NCBI GenBank assembly: GCA_035295125.1
Contig: DATGJP010000109.1
Location: forward strand, 1-58,689
Length of the DNA: 58,689 nt
Source of the DNA: JAICMB01 sp035295125
GTDB taxonomy: Bacteria; Acidobacteriota; Terriglobia; Bryobacterales; Bryobacteraceae
Direction: 5' to 3'
Shown: positions 7,215 through 14,922 of the stretch, one piece after another
Layout of the letters: each line of letters begins with the position of its first letter
Numbering within the stretch: the first letter of the stretch is position 1
Made by a program: the position numbers and the translations under genes
Notes under the pieces: model-generated
Databases searched by the model: none
Seen by the model: only the letters and a program-made list of their open reading frames with translations
What the model was told of the DNA's origin: nothing

Positions 7215-9743
7215 ATGGTCCCGGAGCGCTGGAAGCGGATTGAAAAGCTGTTCGACCAGGTTTGCGATTTATCCCCAGCCGAACGAACTCGCTTCCTCGA
7301 CGCCTTATCCGACGAAGAACTGCGGGGCGAGTTGCGACGGCTGCTCGAGAACGACCGAGGCACCGTTACCGGGGCCGATGAGGCCGTTCGACGGGAATCG
7401 GCGCAGGCCGCGATCGACCGCATCGGACCCTACCGCGTCACCTCAACCATTGGACACGGCGGCATGGGCGCGGTCTATCGCGCCGAACGGGCCGACGACG
7501 AATATCGTAAGCAGGTAGCCATCAAGATCGTCCGCCGCGGCCTGGAGAGCCCATATGCAGTGGCGCGCTTCCGCCATGAGCGACAAATCCTCGCGGCCCT
7601 GGAGCACGCCAACATCGCCCGGTTGCTGGACGGCGGCAGCATGGAGGACGGGTTGCCCTACCTCGTGATGGAGTACATCGAGGGTGTCCCCATTACGCAG
7701 TTTGAGTGCCCGCTCGAAACGAAACTGCAACTTTTCAGCCAGGTGTGCGCGGCCGTGCAGCATGCGCATCGAAACCTGATCATCCATCGCGATATCAAGC
7801 CCGGCAATATTATCGTGACTGCGGATGGTACGCCAAAGCTGCTCGATTTCGGCATTGCCAAGCTCCTCGACCCGGACCTTGCCTCGGAAGTGACGGAGAC
7901 CTCCACGGGTCTGCGCATGATGACGCCGCAATACGCCAGCCCCGAACAACTGCGCGGTGAGCCGGTGACGACGGCTACTGACATCTATTCATTGGGCCTG
8001 GTGCTGCGCGAGATGTTAGGCACGCCGCAAGGTGAGTTGGGGACCATAATTGCCAAGGCGACGCACCCGGAGGCACAGCGGCGGTACGGCTCGGCCGAGC
8101 AGTTGGCAGAGGACCTGGCACGCTATCAGCGGGGCCGTCCGGTCCTGGCGCGACCGGACACGTTTGGTTATCGCGCCGGCAAGTTCCTCAAGCGCAACAA
8201 GGCTGCCGTGGGTGCGGTTGCGCTGGTGATCGTGAGCATAACCGCCGGGACGGCAACGACGCTGTGGCAAGCCCGGCAGACCCAGGAGCGATTCGATCAG
8301 GTGCGCACCCTGGCGAACCGCTTCCTGTTCGACTTCCACGACAAGATTCAATATCTGCCCGGTTCCACTGAAGCCCGCGAAATGGTTGTCAGGACCGCGC
8401 AGGAGTACCTCGAAAAGCTCGCCGGGCAGGCCAGGGACCAGCAACTGCGGTTCGAATTGGGTGTGGCTTATATCAAGGTTGGAGACGCCCAGGGGCTGCC
8501 CAAACAACCGAATCTGGGCCGTCCCAAAGATGCGCTGGCTAGCTACCAGAAGGCAGTCGCGATCCTGTCAGCCGTGAAACCAAACGCCTCGGTTCTCCAT
8601 GAGATGGGGCGTGCATATGTCCACATCGCCTCCATCGATCATTTTTCCGGCGATCAAAAAGGCGAGAAGGACGCCATCACCCGGGCAATCGCTATTGGCG
8701 AACATGACGCCGTGATCGGCGGCCTGGCTTACCTGGCCCTCGGCGATAGGGAAGCAGCAGATAGAAATACATCAGCAGCGTTGTCGGCCTATCAAAAGAG
8801 CCTCGCGTTTCATCGGATGGTATACGCGTCTACGCACAGCGACGAAGCGAGGCGCAACCTGACAGTCGCGTTGAACAGTCTGGGCATCGCTCTAACATTC
8901 GCCGGCGATCTCGAAACCTCGCTTGCGCTCCTTCGTGAAGGAGAGGACTTGCGCCGGCCCGATGCCAACAACACTGGCGACCAGCGATGGATGGAAATCA
9001 TGTACCAGAACATCGGCAACGTGCTGGGCAATCCCGACGGACCGAGCCTCGAACGCCATGCCGAGGCCCTCGCCGCGTACCGCAAGCAGTTCGCCATCGC
9101 GGATCAGCTTTTCAAAACCGATCCCAGCAACTCCACTGCGCGGATCGACCTGCTTCGCGCCAACCTGAAACTCGCACAGTTTTTGGCGGAAAGCGATCCA
9201 CGAGAGGCGATCAACCATATCAGCAACGGAAAAGCCCTGCTCAGTGACTTGCCCGAGGGGCTGGAAAAGACCTTTTTGGCGGCAGCCCTTGAGGATGCCT
9301 TGGAGCCTCCCCTACGGCAACTCGGGCGCCTGCGAGAGGCTCAAGCGGCCCTCCAACGGTCTCTTATGTTCGTTCAACGCATGGAGGGAAATACAGCGTA
9401 CAACGCATCTCCACAGCAAGCGGAAGGAGTCCTGGCCAATGACTTTGGGGACCTCCAAATGTCCTCGGGTCAATTCCAGGCTGCTTTATCCAGCTACGAA
9501 CTCGCGCTCCATTCCGCGGAATCTGCATTCAAAAGGACGGAGGGGGAGTTCCAGGCGAACTATGATCTCTCGTATTGCTACGAACGAATGGCTACCTATT
9601 GCCGGGCGCGTGGAGACCGCCGGAAAGCGGCCGAATGGGAGCGCCGCAGGCAAGAACTCTGGCATGCCTGGAACGCGCGCTTTATTCCCAATCCCTACTC
9701 CCGGAACCAGGAAGAACTGGCAACGCGTGCCGCTGAAAAATAA
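7215..9743 (+). CDS. Membrane Ser/Thr protein kinase, shortened C-lobe, helical C-terminus
   Basis: 842-residue paralogue of the kinase at 3927. Catalytic elements are complete: GHGGMGAVY (80-88), lysine 104, glutamate 122, HRDIKPGN (191-198), DFG (211-213), SPE (242-244). A membrane helix follows at about 329-350, then a TPR-like outer part. Between the F-helix and the conserved QRRYGS it is 27 residues shorter than its paralogue (19 against 46), which removes the region expected to form helix G, a docking surface in many kinases. The ATG has no ribosome site and lies about ten bases from the predicted transcript start. The peptide gene at 9829 and the sigma gene at 9942 follow on the same strand. 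Predicted role: transmembrane sensor acting on that sigma factor. Confidence 0.9.
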   Translation: MVPERWKRIEKLFDQVCDLSPAERTRFLDALSDEELRGELRRLLENDRGTVTGADEAVRRESAQAAIDRIGPYRVTSTIGHGGMGAVYRAERADDEYRKQVAIKIVRRGLESPYAVARFRHERQILAALEHANIARLLDGGSMEDGLPYLVMEYIEGVPITQFECPLETKLQLFSQVCAAVQHAHRNLIIHRDIKPGNIIVTADGTPKLLDFGIAKLLDPDLASEVTETSTGLRMMTPQYASPEQLRGEPVTTATDIYSLGLVLREMLGTPQGELGTIIAKATHPEAQRRYGSAEQLAEDLARYQRGRPVLARPDTFGYRAGKFLKRNKAAVGAVALVIVSITAGTATTLWQARQTQERFDQVRTLANRFLFDFHDKIQYLPGSTEAREMVVRTAQEYLEKLAGQARDQQLRFELGVAYIKVGDAQGLPKQPNLGRPKDALASYQKAVAILSAVKPNASVLHEMGRAYVHIASIDHFSGDQKGEKDAITRAIAIGEHDAVIGGLAYLALGDREAADRNTSAALSAYQKSLAFHRMVYASTHSDEARRNLTVALNSLGIALTFAGDLETSLALLREGEDLRRPDANNTGDQRWMEIMYQNIGNVLGNPDGPSLERHAEALAAYRKQFAIADQLFKTDPSNSTARIDLLRANLKLAQFLAESDPREAINHISNGKALLSDLPEGLEKTFLAAALEDALEPPLRQLGRLREAQAALQRSLMFVQRMEGNTAYNASPQQAEGVLANDFGDLQMSSGQFQAALSSYELALHSAESAFKRTEGEFQANYDLSYCYERMATYCRARGDRRKAAEWERRRQELWHAWNARFIPNPYSRNQEELATRAAEK

Positions 9744-9814
9744 TTCTGTTTCGTTGTGGATTCCGTCTTCGAAATCCGCCTTCAGGTGCGAGCGACGACG
9801 CTCAATTACAAATC

Positions 9815-9820
9815 AAGGAG
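9815..9820 (+). promoter_or_regulatory. Ribosome binding site of the 27-aa peptide gene
   Basis: AAGGAG with eight bases to the ATG at 9829, the same site and spacing as in the other peptide gene. A GTG three bases before the ATG is in frame but would sit only five bases away. Confidence 0.75.
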
Positions 9821-9828
9821 AAACAGTG

Positions 9829-9912
9829 ATGACACTTAAGACGAATCTCAAGGCCGGCGGCATGTTCGCCAACCACAACCAACCGGTGAGCCGCCAACGA
9901 CGGTTGACCTAA
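9829..9912 (+). CDS. 27-aa peptide with one K-x-GG-x3-NHNQ unit
   Basis: Tiny gene between the kinase (85 bases upstream) and the sigma factor (29 bases downstream). It begins MTLKTNLKAGGMFANHNQ and ends in a basic tail, SRQRRLT. Lysine 8, the glycines at 10-11 and NHNQ at 15-18 fall at exactly the same positions as in the first unit of the 41-aa peptide at 3692, although the two genes lie 6 kb apart on opposite strands. There is no signal sequence. A paralogue kept in the same genetic company argues that it is translated and works with the kinase or sigma factor. Function unknown. Confidence 0.78.
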   Translation: MTLKTNLKAGGMFANHNQPVSRQRRLT

Positions 9913-9932
9913 GCAGAACGCCGGGCTACACT
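9904..9932 (+). promoter_or_regulatory. Promoter candidate for the second ECF sigma gene
   Basis: TTGACC (9904-9909, five of six), 17 bases, TACACT (9927-9932, four of six). The -35 overlaps the last codons of the peptide gene. Transcription would start about two to three bases before the GTG at 9942, so this sigma mRNA would be practically leaderless; no ribosome site is visible there. Confidence 0.4.
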
Positions 9933-9941
9933 CGGACACTC

Positions 9942-10496
9942 GTGGAGAGCGAATCAGTAACGCAGTTGCTGCACCAGTGGCGTCAGGGGAACGACGCCGC
10001 GCTGGACCATTTGGCGCCCCTGGTGTATCGTGAGCTGCGTCGCGTGGCCGGCGGCATAATGAAGGCAGAGCGTCCTGGTCACACTTTGCAGCCCACTGCC
10101 CTGGTGCACGAGGCTTACATGCGCCTGGTGGAGCAGGACCAGCCAGACTGGAACAGTCGGACGCACTTCGTTGCGGTGGCGGCTCAATACATGCGTCAGA
10201 TCCTGGTGGACCACGCGCGTGAGCGGAGAAGCCAAAAACGTGGAGCCGGCGCGCTGCCGGTGACGCTCGATCCGCAAGCGCACGACGGCGCCGGGCAGGC
10301 TACCGATTGCCTCGCGTTGGATGATGCTTTGCGCGACCTGGCCCACTTTGATCAGCGCCGCGCGCGCATCCTGGAACTGCGTTATTTCGGCGGCCTGAAA
10401 CAGAACGAAATTGCGGAGGTCATCGGGGTCCACGTCAATACCGTGGCGCGCGAACTGCGCTTGGCGGAAGCCTGGCTGCGGAACCAGTTAACTTAG
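9942..10496 (+). CDS. ECF sigma factor, Sigma70_ECF type (ECF43-like)
   Basis: 184-residue sigma factor, start GTG. Region 2.2 reads HTLQPTALVHEAY, again with Q50-P-T52-A instead of the acidic DAED, and with threonine at the same residue number as in the sigma factor at 6590. Region 4 has the helix-turn-helix KQNEIAEVIGVHVNTVARE. It is the last gene of the plus-strand cassette kinase-peptide-sigma. Paralogous to the other sigma factor over its whole length. Its likely control is phosphorylation by the upstream kinase rather than an anti-sigma factor; none is encoded nearby. Its targets cannot be read from the window. Confidence 0.92.
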   Translation: MESESVTQLLHQWRQGNDAALDHLAPLVYRELRRVAGGIMKAERPGHTLQPTALVHEAYMRLVEQDQPDWNSRTHFVAVAAQYMRQILVDHARERRSQKRGAGALPVTLDPQAHDGAGQATDCLALDDALRDLAHFDQRRARILELRYFGGLKQNEIAEVIGVHVNTVARELRLAEAWLRNQLT

Positions 10497-10555
10497 CACT
10501 TTGTTTTCAAAATAACGGCGAATCCGGAGAGAGCTGTCAGCGCTCATCCAAACCT

Positions 10556-10581
10556 GCGCAGGCGAAACCGCTTGCGCCACC
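10556..10581 (-). repeat. Interspersed hairpin repeat, copy 1
   Basis: Read on the minus strand this is 24 of 26 identical to 27181-27206. Its centre, AGGCG-AAAC-CGCTT on the plus strand, forms a stem. It lies between the sigma gene and the enolase-superfamily gene, where two genes converge. Probably a small REP-like element. Confidence 0.55.
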
Positions 10582-10608
10582 TTCATGGCTCAGTAGGTTG
10601 CGAGCCAA

Positions 10609-10635
10609 GGTGGGGAAGGCATTCAGCCTTGCTAA
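10609..10635 (+). repeat. Second repeat module and small hairpin
   Basis: AAGGC-ATTCA-GCCTT forms a five-pair hairpin. The stretch GGTGGGGAAGGC...TTCAGCCTTGC resembles the reverse complement of about 27226-27252, so both intergenic regions carry the same two modules. Confidence 0.4.
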
Positions 10636-10664
10636 GACAAGTTATGCCCAAGGCGGGCACCCCG

Positions 10665-10690
10665 GCTGAAAGCTGACCGCTGAAAGCTGA
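10665..10690 (+). repeat. Tandem direct repeat GCTGAAAGCTGA
   Basis: The 12-base unit GCTGAAAGCTGA occurs at 10665-10676 and 10679-10690 with two bases between. Each unit itself contains GCTGA twice. Located just before the 3' end of the enolase-superfamily gene; function unknown. Confidence 0.6.
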
Positions 10691-10698
10691 TTGGCGCC

Positions 10699-11952
10699 CT
10701 AAGCAGGCTTCGCATCCTTAAGCAATGCCATTGGATCCTTAATCCCCACCCCCGGACCCACAGGTACGTTCATCAGGCCATTCTTCACCGTGATCGGCGG
10801 ATCAAACCAGGAGCCGTACTTCTCCATCCCCAACTTGTATTCCTGGTACTTACCGATATTCTGCACGACGCTGGCAAAGTGCAGCATGTAGACGAAACCG
10901 AAGCCTCCCGAGATGTGGACCGTGGTCGGCATGCGCGCGGCTTCAGCCATTCGGGCCACCCGCATGGAACGAACCAGGCCGCCGTAATAGAACAGATCCG
11001 GCTGAACGATGTCGCAAACGCGGTTGGAAATCGTCCACCGAAAACGCCATTCACTGTACTCCTGCTCGCCCTGCGCGACGGGTATGTTCAGCGTGTCGCG
11101 AACCTTTTTGCAGTCTCCTAGAGCGTCAAATTCGCACGGCTCCTCGTAGTACACATACCCGTTCTCCTCCAGCATGCGGCCGACCGGCACCGCGTGGGCA
11201 GGATCGTAGGACGAGTTGGCGTCACCGTGCAGGTCGAAATCATCGCCGAATGTTTTGCGCACCAGCGGGATCAACGTCTCGGTGCGGCCCGGCATCGCGT
11301 CGGCGTTCTTGCTCATCCGGCCGCCCAGACGGAACTTCAGTGCCTTTGCGCGCGAAGCCTCCACCAGCTTGTGAAGATACTCGATTTCCTGCTCCGGCGT
11401 GGTGTCGCGACGGCCCCTCGCGACATAGACGGCAATATCCTTGCGCCGGACCTCGCCGATCAGATTCCCAATCGGCTGGCCCGCAATCCGCCCCAGCATG
11501 TCGAGGATCGCCATTTCGACCCACGCCATCGGACTCCACAGCGCGATGCCGTAAAGCTTGTAATTGTCGTTGTAGCGATACGTCTCCCACAACAGGTTCT
11601 CGAGGTCACGGGCATCTTTTTTAAGAAAAGGAGGGAACACCAGGTCCTTCAGGATGCGATCAAGATAGTCGGCGCGCGGAGGGTTACAGACCGAAACCCC
11701 TTCCGCTCCTTCTTCCGACCGGACGCGAACGAAAAAGTCCTTGTGCACGCTCAGGAGTTCGAGCGATTTGATGATAACTGACGATTTGAACAGCTCGTAT
11801 TTGAGCACTGGTTGTGCCGCAACTTTGGCCAGGTCTTCCATGGATGGCCCCTCGTGAGGCTTTCGGCTGTAGATCTGACGCGCGGCGCCTTCTGCCCTTG
11901 CTGATACGGCAGCAATGGCACCCGCGACAAGCTGACGGCGGTTTATCTCCAT
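10699..11952 (-). CDS. Enolase-superfamily dehydratase/racemase (mandelate racemase-like)
   Basis: 417 residues, related to mandelate racemase, muconate lactonizing enzyme and sugar-acid dehydratases. These remove a proton next to a carboxylate using a Mg2+ site. Expected metal ligands are visible in LHGDANSSYD, YYEEPCE and AQGEQEY; a catalytic histidine sits in TVHISGG. The usual K-x-K motif appears as KFR, closer to some dehydratases. The N-terminus MEINRRQLVAG has a twin arginine and a short apolar stretch, so export by Tat is possible but the hydrophobic part is brief. The ExuT-like transporter at 13648 suggests a sugar-acid substrate. The exact substrate is not determinable. Confidence 0.85.
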   Translation of the reverse strand: MEINRRQLVAGAIAAVSARAEGAARQIYSRKPHEGPSMEDLAKVAAQPVLKYELFKSSVIIKSLELLSVHKDFFVRVRSEEGAEGVSVCNPPRADYLDRILKDLVFPPFLKKDARDLENLLWETYRYNDNYKLYGIALWSPMAWVEMAILDMLGRIAGQPIGNLIGEVRRKDIAVYVARGRRDTTPEQEIEYLHKLVEASRAKALKFRLGGRMSKNADAMPGRTETLIPLVRKTFGDDFDLHGDANSSYDPAHAVPVGRMLEENGYVYYEEPCEFDALGDCKKVRDTLNIPVAQGEQEYSEWRFRWTISNRVCDIVQPDLFYYGGLVRSMRVARMAEAARMPTTVHISGGFGFVYMLHFASVVQNIGKYQEYKLGMEKYGSWFDPPITVKNGLMNVPVGPGVGIKDPMALLKDAKPA

Positions 11953-11990
11953 GTTGGAAGAATAGTATCAGACAGGAGATCTCAGAGCCA

Positions 11991-12019
11991 TTGAACGGCG
12001 AGCGCTCCTATGGTATGTC
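11991..12019 (+). promoter_or_regulatory. Weak promoter candidate before the lipoprotein gene
   Basis: TTGAAC, 17 bases, TATGTC; the -35 is good, the -10 poor. It would give a leader of about 13 bases containing the GGGAGG ribosome site. Confidence 0.3.
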
Positions 12020-12038
12020 TGGAGCGGGAGGTGACGCT

Positions 12039-12869
12039 ATGCGCTACCTGGCCGTCGTTGCCGCCGCCTGCGTCTGTTTGACGCTAATCTCATGCTCTTC
12101 TGGTCCTTCCGCGCCGCAACCCGGGACCCCTGGTTTTTATTGGGGCGCTGCTCAAAGCAGCTATCGGGCCGGCGACTATCTCAAAACGAACGACACCCTT
12201 AACTCGCTTCTCAGGCATGAGAACGAGTTCACGGCCAGAGGTGAACCCTGGTCATTAGTGCTGAGCGCGGGTATTACGCACGGACTCATGGAACTGGCCG
12301 ACACGTACGACAAAGGCTCCCAAGCCAACAAGACAAACTTCGCCATCCTCCATCGCGAGGCCTCCGCGTTGCGGACCCTCGCCAACACTACCGCGCTATC
12401 GGAAGCCGAGTTGTTCCATAGCTTTCGCGTCCAAAGAAAGGACGCTCAAATTGCATTGGCGTTCGAGTTTCCACCGGTCAACCCCCCGGAGCCGCCGGCT
12501 TTACAGCGCGTTAGCGGGGGCACACCGCTGCCGGCCGGCGACCTGGAAGAGCTGCAAAATGCCATGGTCCAGCGCGGTGTGATTTTTGCGATCAGCCGGG
12601 TTCTGGGCGCCGACGATCCCATTAAGGCTCAGGAAGTCTTTAAAAAGGGCGATGTTCGAGTTTCGCGCGAACGATTCCTGACCGGAATGGCGGAGTCGCT
12701 CTTCGACCAGGCCGAATTGTACGATCGCAAGCACATAAATGATCCCAGGAAGGCGAGCATCTTCTGTAACGAGGCTGCTGCGGCTCTACAAGGGGTTCCA
12801 CAGGACAAAGAGGTGAACGATCTGCTGCAGAGGATTCAGAAAACGCAGAAGACTCTTCCTACGACATAA
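12039..12869 (+). CDS. Putative lipoprotein, helical, TPR-like
   Basis: 276 residues starting MRYLAVVAAACVCLTLISC, a lipoprotein signal with lipobox LISC, so it is likely anchored in a membrane by a lipidated cysteine. The mature part is mostly helical, with a stretch GFYWGAAQSSYRAGDYLKT that looks like a TPR helix pair. The ATG at 12039 was chosen because GGGAGG lies upstream and the signal follows at once; the frame is open further upstream without a credible start. No specific function recognised. Confidence 0.75.
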   Translation: MRYLAVVAAACVCLTLISCSSGPSAPQPGTPGFYWGAAQSSYRAGDYLKTNDTLNSLLRHENEFTARGEPWSLVLSAGITHGLMELADTYDKGSQANKTNFAILHREASALRTLANTTALSEAELFHSFRVQRKDAQIALAFEFPPVNPPEPPALQRVSGGTPLPAGDLEELQNAMVQRGVIFAISRVLGADDPIKAQEVFKKGDVRVSRERFLTGMAESLFDQAELYDRKHINDPRKASIFCNEAAAALQGVPQDKEVNDLLQRIQKTQKTLPTT

Positions 12870-12941
12870 GAGCCGTTTTAGGCACGAATCTAGGGTTTTC
12901 GCCCTGTTTCGCATTGCTGCTTTCGTGATTACTATGTGGTC

Positions 12942-13550
12942 ATGAGGGCTACTATCGCCTTGCTGTTATTTGCGTCTGCCGCGTTTGGACAAGCGCTGAC
13001 GGAGCACGCTGCCGCGGCGGCGGGTGCGGCCATCGGAGTGGGCGCCGGTAAAGTGCTCAGCTCAACAATCGACAGTGTCCTGGGCAAGGCTGCCGAAGCC
13101 GCGTCAAAACCCGCGGGGAAGCCTGTGGCGCCGAAGAAGGAGAACTCACAGCCAACCGCCGCGAAATCGTCGCCGGCAAGTCCGGGGCAGGATCTTGGAT
13201 TTGGTCCCACGGCGATCGGTGCGTCCGGGGAGCCGCGTCGGGCGAGGCGGCGGGCGGGGCAGGAATCTCCCGTTTTCGCTCCCTCTTTGACGTCTTCAGA
13301 ACCGACGGCAGTTGTCCGTCCGACGGAGCCGGTTGAACGGCTTCTCTCAGCCAATGACTTCGACCAGATCAAAGTGGGGGAGCCGGAAGAACAGGTTCTT
13401 GCGGCGCTCGGCCCGGCCGCCTCGCACATTACGATTCCGGAAGAAGGCCACCTGCTCGAGATTCTGAGCTATCGCACGCATGGCGAGCGAGTCGGGACAG
13501 TGCGCGTGGATAATGGACAGGTCGCGTCAGTGGCGAAGTCCGCCCAGTAA
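12942..13550 (+). CDS. Secreted protein with SmpA/BamE-like C-terminal domain
   Basis: 202 residues from the ATG at 12942; a GTG six bases earlier is also in frame. A signal peptide (MRATIALLLFASAAFGQA) is followed by an Ala/Gly-rich helix and a long Pro/Ser/Lys/Arg-rich linker (about 55-125). A compact C-terminal domain then begins NDFDQIKVGEPEEQVLAAL and ends VRVDNGQVASV. That pattern, an opening helix, a glycine, a paired-residue turn and a last strand with dNGqV, is the BamE/SmpA-OmlA fold, often found in outer-membrane proteins. The role here is unknown. Confidence 0.65.
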   Translation: MRATIALLLFASAAFGQALTEHAAAAAGAAIGVGAGKVLSSTIDSVLGKAAEAASKPAGKPVAPKKENSQPTAAKSSPASPGQDLGFGPTAIGASGEPRRARRRAGQESPVFAPSLTSSEPTAVVRPTEPVERLLSANDFDQIKVGEPEEQVLAALGPAASHITIPEEGHLLEILSYRTHGERVGTVRVDNGQVASVAKSAQ

Positions 13551-13576
13551 ACTGACATCGGCCGCGTTCCGGTCTG

Positions 13577-13631
13577 TGCCTATCGTTTAGTTAATCTGCC
13601 ACAACCCTTTAGCGGAATGAGTCGATAGGCA
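13577..13631. promoter_or_regulatory. Perfect 9-bp inverted repeat before the MFS transporter
   Basis: TGCCTATCG (13577-13585) and CGATAGGCA (13623-13631) are perfect complements 46 bases apart. The right arm ends 16 bases before the TTG start of the transporter. They could be two operator half-sites, or the arms of a hairpin near the ribosome-binding region. Confidence 0.45.
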
Positions 13632-13647
13632 GTGGTAAGATTCGGGA

Positions 13648-14880
13648 TTGAACCCACCCACTCGTAGCCGGCTCCGCTGGTACATTTGCGGACTGCTATT
13701 CTTCGCGACAACGATCAATTACATCGACCGGCAGGTGTTCGGCTTGCTGAAGCCGGTTATTTCCCGCGAACTGGGATGGACGGAATCGGACTTCGGCTGG
13801 ATCATCTCGTCATTTCAAGTCGCATACGCCATCATGATGCCCATAGCAGGGCGAGTGGTGGATTGGATCGGCCCCAAACGTGGCTATGCAATCGCCATCG
13901 TTGTGTGGAGCGCGGCGGCAATGAGCCACTCTCTCGCCCGCAATGCGTTTCAGTTTGCCGCGGCACGGTTCTCGCTTGGCATTGGTGAATCCGCGAACTT
14001 TCCCGCCGCGATCCGGACCATAGCCGATTGGTTTCCACAGGACGAGCGCGCCTTGGCAACAGGTCTCTTCAACAGTGGAGCAAACGTCGGCGCCATTGTC
14101 GCGCCGCTCACCGTGCCCTGGATCACCTTGCGATTCGGCTGGCGAGCTGCATTTCTCTTCACCGGAGGCCTTGTACTCCTGTGGCTGGTCCTGTGGTATA
14201 CCGGCTACCGTAATCCGCCGAAGTCCGTGATTGATGTCGAGAAGAAGCCCGCTGCGCGAATTCCCTATGCCCGTTTACTCGTGGAACGCCGTGCGTGGGC
14301 GTTCCTGATTGGAAAACTCCTGACCGATCCAGTGTGGTGGTTCTATTTGTACTGGCTTCCGGGATTTCTGAACAACAACTATGGACTTAACCTGCTCGCG
14401 ATGGGCGCCCCGCTGGTTGCCGTGTACCTGGCCGCTGACGGTGGGTCGATCGGCGGCGGCTGGCTCTCCTCATGGCTGTTGAAGAGGGGCTGGACACCGA
14501 ACCGCGCGCGCAAGACCGCGTTGTTTGTCTGCGCCGTCGCCGTAATTGGCGTCATGTTTGTCCCATTGACTCACGGCAATCTGTGGATGGCGGTGACCCT
14601 CATCGGCGTCGCGGCCGGAGCGCACCAAGGGTGGTCGGCAAATTTGTATACGCTGGTTTCGGACCTCTTCCCGGAAGAAGCCGTTGGATCGGTGATCGGA
14701 CTGGGCGGCTTAGGCGGCGCCATCGGCGGCGCTCTCGTCTCACCCATGATTGGATATTGGCTGGATCTGTCGCACGGCGCCTACGGTCCCATCTTCGTCT
14801 CCGCGGGATCTGTCTACCTCATTGCTCTCGTGCTGATCCACCGGCTGGTGCCCAAACTCGAGAAACTGCCGATTTCCTGA
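13648..14880 (+). CDS. MFS transporter, ExuT-like (sugar-acid symporter family)
   Basis: 410 residues with about 12 membrane helices. The N-terminus RWYICGLLFFATTINYIDRQV, with NYIDRQ in helix 1, is typical of the anion:cation symporter family that includes hexuronate and galactonate carriers. Other family marks are GRVVDWIGPKRGY after helix 2, FSLGIGESANFPAAIR, and the FNSGANVGAIVAP stretch. The start is TTG, chosen because it directly precedes the conserved N-terminus. A 9-bp inverted repeat stands just upstream. Together with the enolase-family enzyme at 10699 it suggests uptake and breakdown of a sugar acid; the substrate is an inference. Confidence 0.88.
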   Translation: MNPPTRSRLRWYICGLLFFATTINYIDRQVFGLLKPVISRELGWTESDFGWIISSFQVAYAIMMPIAGRVVDWIGPKRGYAIAIVVWSAAAMSHSLARNAFQFAAARFSLGIGESANFPAAIRTIADWFPQDERALATGLFNSGANVGAIVAPLTVPWITLRFGWRAAFLFTGGLVLLWLVLWYTGYRNPPKSVIDVEKKPAARIPYARLLVERRAWAFLIGKLLTDPVWWFYLYWLPGFLNNNYGLNLLAMGAPLVAVYLAADGGSIGGGWLSSWLLKRGWTPNRARKTALFVCAVAVIGVMFVPLTHGNLWMAVTLIGVAAGAHQGWSANLYTLVSDLFPEEAVGSVIGLGGLGGAIGGALVSPMIGYWLDLSHGAYGPIFVSAGSVYLIALVLIHRLVPKLEKLPIS

Positions 14881-14922
14881 ATTTCTCGAAATGTCCGGGC
14901 ACGAGCGCGTATCTAACGGCTG

